A program made the position numbers and the translations under genes. This document shows positions 16,008 through 24,859 of a stretch of 64,000 bases of DNA, piece after piece. The stretch is taken from NCBI RefSeq assembly GCF_900163815.1, contig NZ_FUKO01000017.1, forward strand, positions 1 to 64,000. The letters run 5' to 3'. Each line of letters opens with the position of its first letter. The stretch's first letter is position 1. This DNA comes from Microbacterium esteraromaticum. GTDB taxonomy: Bacteria; Actinomycetota; Actinomycetes; Actinomycetales; Microbacteriaceae. A model generated the notes under the pieces. It saw nothing but the letters and a program-made list of their open reading frames with translations. It searched no databases and was not told the origin of the DNA.

Positions 16008-16994
16008 ATGGGGGAGTGGATTCCAGACGTCCTCGGTGACGGGTTCATGCAGCAGACCCTGCCGCTCGGGGAGGATTCCGAGGGCGAGATCGTCGCAACA
16101 GTCGTGCGCGCGCTGCCGGAGCCCGCACCGTGGTGGCGGTTCGGTGCGGATGCGCGCCCACTCGCTGGTGTCGACGTGCTGTATGTGCACGGCTGGTCCG
16201 ATTACTTCTTCCAGAAGCGCCTTGCGCGGTTCTGGACGTCACGGGGAGCCCGTTTCTTCGCGCTCGATCTGCGCAAGTACGGGCGCAGCCTGCGCGCCGG
16301 GCAGACTCCCGGCTACATCACGGACCTCGCCGAGTACGACGATGACATCGCCGCGGCGCTCGACGCGCGGGGGGATGCCGTCGGCCGGCGACTGGTGCTC
16401 CTCGGCCACTCCACCGGTGGGTTGATCCTCAGTCTGTGGGCGGCACGGCATCCGCGTCAGGTCGACGCGCTCGTGCTGAATTCGCCGTGGCTGGAGTTCC
16501 AGCTCGGCGTCGCCCGCGCTGCGATCGCGCCGATGGTGGAGTTGAGGGCACGGTGGTCGCCGATGGATGCTGTGCCGCAGGTGGATCTCGGTTTCTATAC
16601 GCGTGCGCAGCACGAGGTCGCCGACGACTCAGACCCCGTCGAGGTGAACCTCGAGTGGCGTCCGGAGCAGTCGATGGCGGTGCATGTGGCATGGCTGCAC
16701 GCGGTGCTCGCCGGTCATGCAACGGTGTCGCGTGGACTGGCGATACCGGCGCCCACGTGCGTGCTGCTGTCCGCGCGCTCGGCTGTGCCCACCCGATGGT
16801 CGGAAGAGCTCACGCGTGCCGACAGCGTGCTCGTGGTCGACGACATTGCCAGGGCGGCATTGAAGCTCGGCCATTCGGTCACCGTCGAGCGCATCGACGG
16901 CGCGCTCCACGACGTGTTCCTCTCCGCGCACGATGCCCGCGAAGAGGCTTATGCCCGGCTTGGCCGCTGGGTCACCGGGTGGGCTGCCTCCTAG
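16008..16994 (+). CDS. Alpha/beta hydrolase (serine hydrolase)
   Basis: A 328-residue alpha/beta hydrolase. It has the oxyanion-loop YVHGWSDY (59-66), the nucleophile elbow GHSTGG (133-138, Ser135) and a late His in GALHDVF that probably completes the triad. It has no signal peptide, so it is cytosolic. It resembles lysophospholipase or monoacylglycerol-lipase-like proteins of actinobacteria, but the substrate is not predictable. The start at 16008 sits 7 nt after TAGGGT. It converges on a second, unrelated alpha/beta hydrolase. Confidence 0.85.
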   Translation: MGEWIPDVLGDGFMQQTLPLGEDSEGEIVATVVRALPEPAPWWRFGADARPLAGVDVLYVHGWSDYFFQKRLARFWTSRGARFFALDLRKYGRSLRAGQTPGYITDLAEYDDDIAAALDARGDAVGRRLVLLGHSTGGLILSLWAARHPRQVDALVLNSPWLEFQLGVARAAIAPMVELRARWSPMDAVPQVDLGFYTRAQHEVADDSDPVEVNLEWRPEQSMAVHVAWLHAVLAGHATVSRGLAIPAPTCVLLSARSAVPTRWSEELTRADSVLVVDDIARAALKLGHSVTVERIDGALHDVFLSAHDAREEAYARLGRWVTGWAAS

Positions 16995-17009
16995 CCGCCG
17001 TCGACGGAC

Positions 17010-17783
17010 TCAGACCCGATCCCGCACCACTCGCGCTGTCGCGCCGGGGTCGAGGCGGTGCATGACAGATTCCGGAACGATGACGAGGCGGGAGTCAGGC
17101 AGTTCGGCAGCCAGCCGGTCGGCGGCGGCGACCAGGACCGGGAAGGTCTGAGCGCCGCGCAGGATCGTGACCGGCGGGTGCACCGACAGCATCGCTGCGG
17201 TCGGCGTGGATACCCTTGCGGTCAGTTCGGCGTCATAGACGGTCGACTGCGCGAGCGGCACGAGTGATGCGAACTGCTCGCTCTGGCGGATGCTGTCCAC
17301 CATCTGCCGCGGAAGCCCCACGGCCTCCAGCTGGAATGTGACGACCGCCTCGGCGCTGCGTCCTTCGTCGACGAGCTGCTGCAGCCGCTGTGGAAGGTCC
17401 GCGGCGGGCTCCTCGACCCCGAATCGGAAGGGAGGCTCAGAGAGAAAGAGCGCGCGAATCGGAACGCCCCGTGACGCGGCGAAGAGCGCGAGCACAGCGC
17501 CAGATGAGTGTCCGAGCACGATCGCGTCGCCGCCGACGGCCTCGATCACCGCCGCGAGATCATCGGCTTCGTCTTCGGGCTGAGATCCGCGCTTGTCACC
17601 GCTGGTACCTCGTCCGCGGCGGTCCATCGTGATCGCACGGAACCCGACATCGGCGAGGGCGCTCGCCAGAGCGTCGCCGTCTGCAGCCAGCGAGAATGCG
17701 CCGCCGACGATCACGACGGCGGGTCCGGTGCCCAGCTCGTTGAACGCTATCGCCGTTCCGTCGCCAGAGGTCACTGTGTCCAT
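17010..17783 (-). CDS. Alpha/beta hydrolase
   Basis: A 257-residue alpha/beta hydrolase. It has MDRRGRGTS (53-61), typical of the haloperoxidase/epoxide-hydrolase-like branch, and the nucleophile elbow GHSSG (91-95, Ser93). The C-terminal segment PESVMHRLDPG may hold the catalytic His. It is similar in size to the neighbouring hydrolase at 16008 only in fold, not in sequence. It is a single-gene unit, and the substrate is unknown. Confidence 0.83.
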   Translation of the reverse strand: MDTVTSGDGTAIAFNELGTGPAVVIVGGAFSLAADGDALASALADVGFRAITMDRRGRGTSGDKRGSQPEDEADDLAAVIEAVGGDAIVLGHSSGAVLALFAASRGVPIRALFLSEPPFRFGVEEPAADLPQRLQQLVDEGRSAEAVVTFQLEAVGLPRQMVDSIRQSEQFASLVPLAQSTVYDAELTARVSTPTAAMLSVHPPVTILRGAQTFPVLVAAADRLAAELPDSRLVIVPESVMHRLDPGATARVVRDRV

Positions 17784-17885
17784 GCGTCTAAAAGACCACG
17801 GAGCGCCGAGACGCGCAAGAGCGATCGACGATGTATCGGAATAGCCGGCCGGGCTGGCTGGGTCTTCCGTCTGCCGCGGGTTCGG

Positions 17886-18374
17886 TCAGCGGTAGTTGAT
17901 GAACTGCAGGTCGACGTCGAGGTCGCTGCCCTTGAGCAGGGCGATCACCGACTGCAGATCGTCACGGCTCTTCGACTGCACGCGCAGTTCATCGCCCTGA
18001 ATCTGGCTCTTCACGCCCTTGGGGCCCTCATCACGGATCAGCTTGCTGATCTTCTTCGCGTTCTCGCTCGAGATGCCGTCCTTGAGGCTGGAGACGATGC
18101 GGTACTCCTTGCCGCTCGCGAAGGGCTCGCCGCTGTCGAGGCTCTTCAGCGAGATGCCGCGCTTGATCAGCTTCGACTGGAAGACGTCCAGCACCGCCTT
18201 CGCGCGCTCCTCGGAGTTCGCCTTGATCAGGATGTCATCGCCGCTCCACGCGACAGAGGCATCCGTGCCCTTGAAGTCGTAACGCTGCTCGACCTCCTTG
18301 CGGGCCTGGTTCAGGGCGTTTTCGGCCTCCTGATGATCCACCTTCGAAACGATGTCAAAAGAACTGTCAGCCAT
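17886..18374 (-). CDS. YajQ family nucleotide-binding protein
   Basis: A 162-residue YajQ-family protein, two ferredoxin-like folds, reported in other bacteria to bind nucleotides including cyclic di-GMP. It shows the hallmark N-terminus [12 protein letters not shown] and the RYDFKGTDA segment at about 51-59, and ends in the usual DLQFINYR. The length is standard. The start lies 6 nt after TAGACT. It is divergent from the maltodextrin operon, and the LacI-type operator at 18403 is 29 nt upstream of its start. Confidence 0.92.
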   Translation of the reverse strand: MADSSFDIVSKVDHQEAENALNQARKEVEQRYDFKGTDASVAWSGDDILIKANSEERAKAVLDVFQSKLIKRGISLKSLDSGEPFASGKEYRIVSSLKDGISSENAKKISKLIRDEGPKGVKSQIQGDELRVQSKSRDDLQSVIALLKGSDLDVDLQFINYR

Positions 18375-18380
18375 GGAGGC

Positions 18381-18386
18381 AGTCTA
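18381..18386 (-). promoter_or_regulatory. -10 element, leaderless yajQ
   Basis: TAGACT on the minus strand, then 6 nt, then the ATG at 18374. Confidence 0.5.
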
Positions 18387-18402
18387 TCGAGAATGGCCAT
18401 CA

Positions 18403-18416
18403 TGGAAGCGCTTCCA
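18403..18416. promoter_or_regulatory. LacI-family operator 1
   Basis: TGGAAGCGCTTCCA is a perfect 14-bp palindrome of the LacI-family (MalR/CcpA-like) type with central CG. It lies 55 nt upstream of the -35 region of the sugar-uptake operon and 29 nt from the divergent yajQ start. Confidence 0.8.
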
Positions 18417-18470
18417 CAACAAACGTCGCCCCGATTCTCTGTCACAGGTTGATATCAGTGGCACCACTCA

Positions 18471-18500
18471 TTGCGATCCTGGCCTCCGGCCATGCATACT
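18471..18500 (+). promoter_or_regulatory. Promoter of the maltodextrin operon
   Basis: TTGCGA (18471-18476) and CATACT (18495-18500) are separated by 18 nt. The -10 box abuts the second LacI-type operator, which would block initiation when occupied. Confidence 0.55.
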
Positions 18501-18513
18501 GTAAGCGCTTGCA
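18500..18513. promoter_or_regulatory. LacI-family operator 2
   Basis: TGTAAGCGCTTGCA is a near-perfect palindrome sharing the AAGCGCTT core with operator 1. It sits at the predicted transcription start, the classic place for repression. Confidence 0.8.
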
Positions 18514-18550
18514 TACCCGCAGGTCCCCAGCATCGAGAGAGGCAACACCA

Positions 18551-19798
18551 ATGAAGGTGACCATGAGAAACATCCTCGCGTTCGGCGCCATCGCAGCGAC
18601 GTCGGCAATCGTCCTGGCCGGCTGCTCATCCAGCGAACCGGGCACAGAACCAGACAAGAAGCCCGACTTCGCGGGCCAGATCACCGTCTGGGTGGATGCT
18701 GACCGCGCTGGCGTCCTCGAGGATGCCGCCAAGGAGTTCACCAAGGACACCGGCGTGAAGGTCACGCTCGTGCAGAAGGAATTCGGCGAGATCCGCGATC
18801 AGTTCGTCCAGCAGGCACCCACGGGCAAGGGCCCTGATGTCGCCGTCGGCGCGCACGACTGGCTCGGCGTTCTCGTCGACAACGGCGTCGCCGCTCCGGT
18901 GGAGCTCGGCGACAAGGCCGGCGACTTCGAGAAGGTCGCCGTCGACGCATTCAGCTACGACGGACAGGTCTACGGCGTGCCGTACGCCATTGAGAACATC
19001 GGCTTGCTGCGCAACACCGACCTCGTCGACGAGGCTGCGACCGACTTCGACGACCTGATCGCCAAGGGCAAGGCCGCGGGCACCGACTACGCGTTCCTGG
19101 TCGGACTCGACCCGGAACAGGCCGACCCTTACCACCTGTACCCGTTCCAGACATCGTTCGGCGCTCCGGTCTTCGGCCAGAACGACGACGGCAGCTACAA
19201 CGCTGACGACCTGCAGATCGGCAACGACGGCGGCACGCAGTTCGCCTCGTGGCTGGCCGAACAGGGCAAGGCCGGCGTATTCAACACCAACATCACCGGC
19301 GATCTCGCCAAAGAGAACTTCCTTGCCGGCAAGTCGCCGTTCTTCCTCACCGGTCCGTGGAATGCTCCCGCTGCGGTCGAGGCCGGCCTTAACATCGCCG
19401 TCGACCCGATCCCGTCCGCGGGCGGTCAGGACGCTCAGCCTTTCGCCGGCGTGCAGGGCTTCTTCCTCAGCGCCGAGAGCAAGAACAAGCTCGCCGCGAA
19501 CGAGTTCCTGCTGAACTACATCGGCTCCGAGAAGGTGCAGACGGCTCTGTATGAGGTCGGTGGCCGTGCTCCGGCTCTGTCAACCGCTTTCGACGCCGCG
19601 GTCAAGGGCGACCCGATCACTGCCGGCTTCGGCGAGGTCGGCGCCAACGCCGTGCCTATGCCCAGCATCCCCGAGATGGGTGCTGTGTGGCAGTTCTGGG
19701 GCGTCACCGAGGCTGCGCTGATCAACGGTTCGGGCGGCGACCCGGCTGCTCTCTGGAGCAAGATGGCCGCCGACGTTCAGGACGCGATCAGCAAGTAG
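18551..19798 (+). CDS. malE: Sugar ABC transporter substrate-binding lipoprotein (MalE type)
   Basis: A 415-residue lipoprotein. The basic N-terminus and hydrophobic helix end in the lipobox LAGC with Cys25 as the lipidation site. The mature part is a family-1 solute-binding protein with AGQITVWVDADR at its start, VPYAIENIGL, and FLTGPWNAPAA, all typical of maltose and maltodextrin binders. ATG 18551 is preferred, with another in-frame ATG at 18563. Context with malF, malG and a GH13 enzyme supports maltodextrin uptake. Exact sugar specificity is inferred. Confidence 0.88.
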   Translation: MKVTMRNILAFGAIAATSAIVLAGCSSSEPGTEPDKKPDFAGQITVWVDADRAGVLEDAAKEFTKDTGVKVTLVQKEFGEIRDQFVQQAPTGKGPDVAVGAHDWLGVLVDNGVAAPVELGDKAGDFEKVAVDAFSYDGQVYGVPYAIENIGLLRNTDLVDEAATDFDDLIAKGKAAGTDYAFLVGLDPEQADPYHLYPFQTSFGAPVFGQNDDGSYNADDLQIGNDGGTQFASWLAEQGKAGVFNTNITGDLAKENFLAGKSPFFLTGPWNAPAAVEAGLNIAVDPIPSAGGQDAQPFAGVQGFFLSAESKNKLAANEFLLNYIGSEKVQTALYEVGGRAPALSTAFDAAVKGDPITAGFGEVGANAVPMPSIPEMGAVWQFWGVTEAALINGSGGDPAALWSKMAADVQDAISK

Positions 19799-19806
19799 GC
19801 AGCGGC

Positions 19807-19837
19807 GCGGGGTGGTGGCCAGCGGCTGTCACTCCGC
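19807..19837 (+). other. Intercistronic hairpin between malE and malF
   Basis: GCGGGGTG (19807-19814) pairs with CACTCCGC (19830-19837) with one G-U. Such hairpins often protect the abundant binding-protein mRNA from decay and lower expression of the downstream permeases. The stem is modest. Confidence 0.35.
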
Positions 19838-19888
19838 CCGTTCTGCTCTGTCTCACTTACAGATACCTGACAGCACCGAGGACAGCCG

Positions 19889-21505
19889 ATGACGATCACC
19901 GACGATCACGATCCCTCCACCACCGCACCTCCCACGAAGCGAAGTCGTCGTGCTGCCCGCATCGCCGAGGCGGCGGGCGGCGGCTGGGGCCTGGTACTGA
20001 CCAAGATCGTCGTGCTGGGGCTCATCGTCGCCCTTGCGCTGTACGCCGCTCTGGTGCTCATCCGCATGGATCAGGGGGTGCCGGCGATCATCGTGCTGGC
20101 GGTCGCCGCGCTGGCGGTGTGGATCTACTTCGGACGAGGCCGTCTGCCCGCCAAGTACCTCATGCCGGGGCTGATCTTCCTGTTCGTCTTCCAGGTTTTC
20201 GCCGCCTTCTACACCGGCTACGTCGCCTTCACGAACTATGGCACCGGGCACAACAGCACGAAAGAAAGCGCGGTCAACGCGCTCATGCTCTCGGCTCAGG
20301 AGCGCGTACCGGACTCCTCGTCATACGGACTGACCATCGTCGAACAGCTCGGTGAGTTCTCATTCCTGGTGACCGCGCCCGACGGCGACGTGCTCCTCGG
20401 CGGCGACGAACGACCGCTCGAAGAGGTCGACGGTGCGGATATGGACGGCGGCAAAGCCGTGGGGTTGAACGGCTACACGACGCTCGACTTCGGCGGCATC
20501 GTCGCCAACCAGGAGCAGCTGGCCGCGATGTCAGTGCCGATCAGCGACGACCCGAATGACGGTTTCCTGCGCACCCCTGATGGCTCCAGCGCGTACGTGT
20601 ACACCTCCAAGCTCAGCTACGACGACGCCGCCGGCACCATGACCGACACCCGCAGCGGTGTCGTCTACTCCGATATCGGCACCGGCGCGTTCACGGCATC
20701 CGATGGCACCGAGCTCAAGCCCGGCTGGCAGATCGTCGTCGGGTTCGACAACTTCACCCGCGCGTTCTCCGAGGAGTCGATCCGCGGTCCCTTCCTGTCG
20801 GTGCTGGTGTGGACGTTCGTCTTCGCCTTCCTGTCGGTCTTCACCTGCTTCGCGCTCGGGCTGTTCCTGGCGATCGTCTTCAACGACCCGCGGATGAAAT
20901 CGAAGAAGTACTACCGGGTGGTGATGATCCTCCCGTACGCGTTCCCCGGGTTCCTCTCCGCGCTGGTCTGGGCTGGAATGATGAACCAGGAGTTCGGATT
21001 CCTGAACGTGGCGGTGTTCGGGGGAGCAGACATCCCCTGGCTGACCAATGAATGGCTCGCGAAGGCCAGCATCATCCTGGTGAATCTGTGGCTCGGGTTC
21101 CCCTACATGTTCCTCATCTGCACCGGCGCCCTGCAATCGATCCCCGAAGACGTGCAGGAAGCCGCGCGCGTCGACGGAGCGAACGCCTGGCAGGTGTTCC
21201 GCTCGATCAAGCTGCCGCTGCTGTTCGTCGCGGTCGCTCCGCTGCTGATCTCGTCGTTCGCCTTCAACTTCAACAACTTCAGCCTGATCTACATGCTCAC
21301 CGGCGGCGGTCCGCGCGATGTCACCGCCGGCGTCAATGTCGGTGCCACAGACATCCTCATCACCATGGTCTACAAGGTCGCCTTCGTCGGATCGAGCTCC
21401 GACTACGGTCTGGCGAGCGCCTTCTCGATCATCATCTTCATCCTCGTCGCGACCATCTCGGTCATCGCGTTCCGGCGCACCAAGGCCCTGGAGGATCTGA
21501 ACTGA
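19889..21505 (+). CDS. malF: Sugar ABC transporter permease (MalF type)
   Basis: A 538-residue permease. After a basic cytoplasmic N-terminus there are two early helices, then a helix at about 90-115, a large extracytoplasmic loop (about 115-285), and the conserved C-terminal transport core with the EAA loop EAARVDGANAWQVF at about 429-442. The long loop is a MalF feature. It has an SD (GAGGA). A 1-nt gap separates it from malG. It forms the pore together with malG. Confidence 0.9.
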   Translation: MTITDDHDPSTTAPPTKRSRRAARIAEAAGGGWGLVLTKIVVLGLIVALALYAALVLIRMDQGVPAIIVLAVAALAVWIYFGRGRLPAKYLMPGLIFLFVFQVFAAFYTGYVAFTNYGTGHNSTKESAVNALMLSAQERVPDSSSYGLTIVEQLGEFSFLVTAPDGDVLLGGDERPLEEVDGADMDGGKAVGLNGYTTLDFGGIVANQEQLAAMSVPISDDPNDGFLRTPDGSSAYVYTSKLSYDDAAGTMTDTRSGVVYSDIGTGAFTASDGTELKPGWQIVVGFDNFTRAFSEESIRGPFLSVLVWTFVFAFLSVFTCFALGLFLAIVFNDPRMKSKKYYRVVMILPYAFPGFLSALVWAGMMNQEFGFLNVAVFGGADIPWLTNEWLAKASIILVNLWLGFPYMFLICTGALQSIPEDVQEAARVDGANAWQVFRSIKLPLLFVAVAPLLISSFAFNFNNFSLIYMLTGGGPRDVTAGVNVGATDILITMVYKVAFVGSSSDYGLASAFSIIIFILVATISVIAFRRTKALEDLN

Positions 21506-21506
21506 T

Positions 21507-22457
21507 ATGAGCACTTCGCAGACCACAGCATCCGCAACCTCCGCGATCGTCACCGCGGGAGCCGGCACCTCGGGCGTGCCCGGCGAGGGCAGGGAGCCGC
21601 GGCGACCGTTCCGGAAGTACTTCCGCGAGACCGGTTGGCGACACCTCGTCGGCCTGGTGGCATCGGCTTTCGCCCTGTTCCCGCTGCTGTACGTGCTCAG
21701 CGCGTCGCTGAATCCCGGCGGCACGCTGCTGACGGCGAACTCGCTGTTCAGCAACGTCAGCATCGAGAGCTACATCGCGCTGTTCCAGAGCGAACGGCAC
21801 CCCTACGGCTCATGGTTCATGAACACGCTCATCATCGGGCTGATCACCGCGGTGTTCACCGTGCTGCTCGGCGCGCTCGCCGCGTACTGCTTCTCGCGGA
21901 TGCGGTTCACCGGGCGTCGCTTCAGCCTCACCGCGCTGCTGGTGGTGCAGATGTTCCCGCAGATGCTGGCGATGGTGGCGATCTTCCTGCTGATGGTGAC
22001 CATCAGCGACGTCTTTCCGGCGATCGGTCTGAACTCGCAGATCGGGCTGATCATGGTCTACCTCGGCGGTGCACTCGGGGCGAACACCTACCTCATGTAC
22101 GGATTCTTCAACACCGTGCCCGCTTCCATCGACGAGGCCGCGAAGATCGACGGCGCCGGGCATGCGCGCATCTTCTTCACGATCATCCTGCGTCTGGTCG
22201 CACCGATTCTCGCGGTGGTGGGACTGCTGAGCTTCATCGGCACCTCCAGCGAGTTCGTGCTGGCGAGCGTGATCCTGATCGACCCCGACAAGCAGACCCT
22301 CGCGGTCGGTCTGTACAAGTTCGTCTCCGACGAGTTCTCCAAGAACTGGAGCGTCTTCGCCGCCGGTGCCGTGCTCGCCGCGATCCTGCCGGTCGCGCTG
22401 TTCCTCGCGCTGCAGAAGTACATCGTCGGCGGGTTGACCGCCGGCAGCGTGAAGTAG
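21507..22457 (+). CDS. malG: Sugar ABC transporter permease (MalG type)
   Basis: A 316-residue permease with six predicted helices after a disordered Ala/Thr/Gly-rich N-terminus of about 45 residues. The EAA loop is DEAAKIDGAGHARIFF, and the C-terminus is GGLTAGSVK, the typical MalG ending. It partners malF. No ATPase is encoded in the operon, so a shared MsmX/MsiK-like ATPase encoded elsewhere probably energises it. Confidence 0.9.
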   Translation: MSTSQTTASATSAIVTAGAGTSGVPGEGREPRRPFRKYFRETGWRHLVGLVASAFALFPLLYVLSASLNPGGTLLTANSLFSNVSIESYIALFQSERHPYGSWFMNTLIIGLITAVFTVLLGALAAYCFSRMRFTGRRFSLTALLVVQMFPQMLAMVAIFLLMVTISDVFPAIGLNSQIGLIMVYLGGALGANTYLMYGFFNTVPASIDEAAKIDGAGHARIFFTIILRLVAPILAVVGLLSFIGTSSEFVLASVILIDPDKQTLAVGLYKFVSDEFSKNWSVFAAGAVLAAILPVALFLALQKYIVGGLTAGSVK

Positions 22458-22497
22458 CGGATGCTGGTTACGCCCGTCCATCTGAAAGGCCACTGAC

Positions 22498-24387
22498 ATG
22501 ACTGCGCTGCTTCCTCACCACGACGGCTCGCCGCTCTACGTCTCGCACGACGCGCCCGCACTCGGCGACGTCGTCATGGTGCGGCTGCGCGTGCCCACCG
22601 GATACGGGCCGCTGCGCGCGGTGCGGACGCGCTCGAACCCCGACCACGAGCCGGAGTGGACGGATGCTGTCGCGATCGGCACGACGGATGGATGGGACTG
22701 GTGGCAGGCGCCCATCACGGTCCGCAACCCGCGCCACGGCTACCGATTCGTGCTGATCCACGATGACGGCACAGTCGTTTGGCTCAATCAGACCGGCCTG
22801 CATCGCGGCGAGACCCTCGATGCCGAGGATTTCGCACTGGTCGCGAACCCTGCTCCGCCGGCATGGCTGTACGAGTCGGTGATGTACCAGGTGTTCCCCG
22901 ACCGGTTCGCGCGCTCCGCGCAGGCCGATCAGCATCCGACTCCCGAGTGGGCGATCGCCGCTGAATGGACCGACCCGGTCGACCCGGTCATGCCCGGACG
23001 CTCGCAGCAGTTCTACGGCGGTGACCTGCCCGGCGTCATCGAGCACCTCGACCACCTCGTCTCGCTCGGCGTGAATCTGCTGTACCTCACCCCGGTGTTC
23101 CCTGCCGCGTCCAATCACCGTTACGACGCCGCCAGCTTCGATTCCGTCGATCCGCTCCTCGGTGGCGACGACGCGTACGTGCGGCTGATCGAAGAGGCGC
23201 ACGCCCGTGGCATCCGCGTCATCGGCGATCTCACCAGCAACCACTCCGGCGATCGGCACGAATGGTTTCAGGCGGCCTTCGGCCATCCGGGGGCTGCGAC
23301 CGAGAGCTTCTACTACTTCACCGATGATGGCAATACCGAATACGAGACCTGGCTCGGAGCCTCGACGCTGCCGAAGTTCGACTGGTCGTCGCCCGAACTG
23401 CGCGAGCGCTTCGTCTCCGGTGAGAATTCGATCGTCGAGAAGTGGCTGCGGCCGCCCTATTCGATCGACGGCTGGCGCATCGACGTCGCGAACATGACCG
23501 GGCGTCTCGGCGACGTCGATCTGAACGCCGAGGTGCGGCAGCTGTTCCGCGAGACGATGCTGCGCATCAACCCGGATGCGATTCTGCTCGGCGAATCCAC
23601 CAATGACGCCGCCACCGACCTGCAGGGCGATGGCTGGCATGGCGCGATGACCTATCCCTCGTTCACGCGCCCCGCGTGGGGCTGGCTCAGTGAACCCACG
23701 GATCGGCCGTATCTCACGGCCGAGGGAGAGGAGCGCACCGAACCGTGGTTCTTCGGGCAGCCGATCGGTGGCATCCCGCGGTACACGGCACGCGACTTCG
23801 CCGACGCGGTGGTGCGGTTCACCGCCGGCATCCCGTGGCGGGTGCGCCTGGGCAACATGCAGCCGCTCGACACCCACGACACCGGACGGTTCGCGACGAA
23901 CGCGGCGCCCGGGGCGGTGCCGGTCGCGGTCGGACTGTCGATGACGCTGCCGGGATTGCCGGTCGTGTTCGCCGGCGATGAGTTCGGGCTCACCGGTGCC
24001 GACGGCGAGGCGAGTCGCACGCCGATGCCGTGGGGAACGGAGTCGGATGCCGGGGTCGCCGAGCGATTGGAGCTGTACCGCGGTCTGGTGGGACTGCGCC
24101 GACGGCATCCGGTGCTCGGCACGGGCGGCATGCGCTGGCTGCACGTGGATGACGCGACGGTGGTCTTCGTCCGCGAGAGCGCAGATGAGTCGGTTCTGGT
24201 GCTCGCGACACGGGGGGATGCTGATCTCGAGCTGCCCGCCGGAGCGCTCGCCGGGCCGGCTGAGGCCGAGTCGCTGGTGGGCGACGCGACGCTTGCCGTG
24301 GCATCCGACGGTGCGGTGATGCTCGCGGCCGACGGCCCGGCCTTCGCCGCGTGGAGCCTGCCCGGCGTCCCCGCCCCCGCCGCCTGA
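22498..24387 (+). CDS. GH13 alpha-glucan hydrolase (neopullulanase/maltodextrinase type)
   Basis: A 629-residue cytosolic glycoside hydrolase family 13 enzyme. An N-terminal CBM34-like beta domain (about 1-115) precedes the catalytic barrel. The four GH13 regions are DLTSNHSG (244-251), GWRIDVANM (325-333, nucleophile Asp329), LLGE (363-366, acid/base Glu366) and DTHD (458-461). It has no signal peptide, so it acts on imported maltodextrins. The ATG has an SD (GAAAGG) and lies 40 nt after malG. Maltogenic amylase, cyclodextrinase and neopullulanase activities cannot be separated by sequence alone. Confidence 0.9.
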   Translation: MTALLPHHDGSPLYVSHDAPALGDVVMVRLRVPTGYGPLRAVRTRSNPDHEPEWTDAVAIGTTDGWDWWQAPITVRNPRHGYRFVLIHDDGTVVWLNQTGLHRGETLDAEDFALVANPAPPAWLYESVMYQVFPDRFARSAQADQHPTPEWAIAAEWTDPVDPVMPGRSQQFYGGDLPGVIEHLDHLVSLGVNLLYLTPVFPAASNHRYDAASFDSVDPLLGGDDAYVRLIEEAHARGIRVIGDLTSNHSGDRHEWFQAAFGHPGAATESFYYFTDDGNTEYETWLGASTLPKFDWSSPELRERFVSGENSIVEKWLRPPYSIDGWRIDVANMTGRLGDVDLNAEVRQLFRETMLRINPDAILLGESTNDAATDLQGDGWHGAMTYPSFTRPAWGWLSEPTDRPYLTAEGEERTEPWFFGQPIGGIPRYTARDFADAVVRFTAGIPWRVRLGNMQPLDTHDTGRFATNAAPGAVPVAVGLSMTLPGLPVVFAGDEFGLTGADGEASRTPMPWGTESDAGVAERLELYRGLVGLRRRHPVLGTGGMRWLHVDDATVVFVRESADESVLVLATRGDADLELPAGALAGPAEAESLVGDATLAVASDGAVMLAADGPAFAAWSLPGVPAPAA

Positions 24388-24447
24388 CGCACCGCGTCGC
24401 CCCGCCGCCGATTCCCGGCACCCCCGCCCGCCGCCGCGCAGTACCCG

Positions 24448-24514
24448 CGAGAAACCACTTCCCGCACGAGAAACCACGTGCGCGGTGGTTTCTCGCACAG
24501 AAAGTGGTTTCTCG
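24448..24514. repeat. Nested palindromic repeat, copy 2
   Basis: A 67-nt element with perfect outer arms CGAGAAACCACTT (24448-24460) and AAGTGGTTTCTCG (24502-24514), and perfect inner arms CGAGAAACCAC (24467-24477) and GTGGTTTCTCG (24485-24495) around GTGCGCG. All four arms are versions of one 11-13-mer. It is the same design as at 5407-5471. It follows the maltodextrin operon and may also act as its terminator. Confidence 0.87.
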
Positions 24515-24562
24515 ACTGCGGGGCAACGCGCGTGCCTGCGAGAGCGGCCGCTGTCGCGGGCT

Positions 24563-24568
24563 TACGGT
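24563..24568 (+). promoter_or_regulatory. -10 element, leaderless small membrane protein gene
   Basis: TACGGT, then 6 nt (GAGGGC), then the ATG at 24575. Confidence 0.5.
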
Positions 24569-24574
24569 GAGGGC

Positions 24575-24733
24575 ATGGCAGCACGGGTGGGAGGACGCAA
24601 TCTGGCACTGAGCTGGATCGTGGGCATCCTGTGCGCGGGCATCGTCGGCGCACTGGTGTGGCTTTCGCTGCCGGCCGGGCCCGGACTGTTCGACGTGGTC
24701 ACGCACCTTCTCGACAGCACGATCCCCGGCTGA
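24575..24733 (+). CDS. 52-residue single-helix membrane protein
   Basis: I do not recognise this 52-residue protein. It starts MAARVGGRN, continues with one strong transmembrane helix (about 11-33, ending in VWLSLPAG), and ends in an amphipathic tail LFDVVTHLLDSTIPG. The ATG lies 6 nt after TACGGT, exactly the leaderless spacing seen at many other genes here, which is the main support that it is real. It stands alone between the palindromic repeat and the next membrane protein gene. Confidence 0.6.
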   Translation: MAARVGGRNLALSWIVGILCAGIVGALVWLSLPAGPGLFDVVTHLLDSTIPG

Positions 24734-24822
24734 TGGACGGCTTTCCGCCCGTTCCGGTCACAAATCAGTACCAGGCGGGCAACACTTCGGCACGCCTGCG
24801 GCCCGTGCCGCCGCGCGGGAGT

Positions 24823-24828
24823 TAGCCT
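24823..24828 (+). promoter_or_regulatory. Possible -10 element upstream of the 379-residue membrane protein gene
   Basis: TAGCCT lies about 30 nt before the ATG at 24860, leaving a short leader that carries the SD AGGAGAGG. Confidence 0.35.
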
Positions 24829-24859
24829 CGCACTGCATCTATCCAGGAGAGGCGACCCC

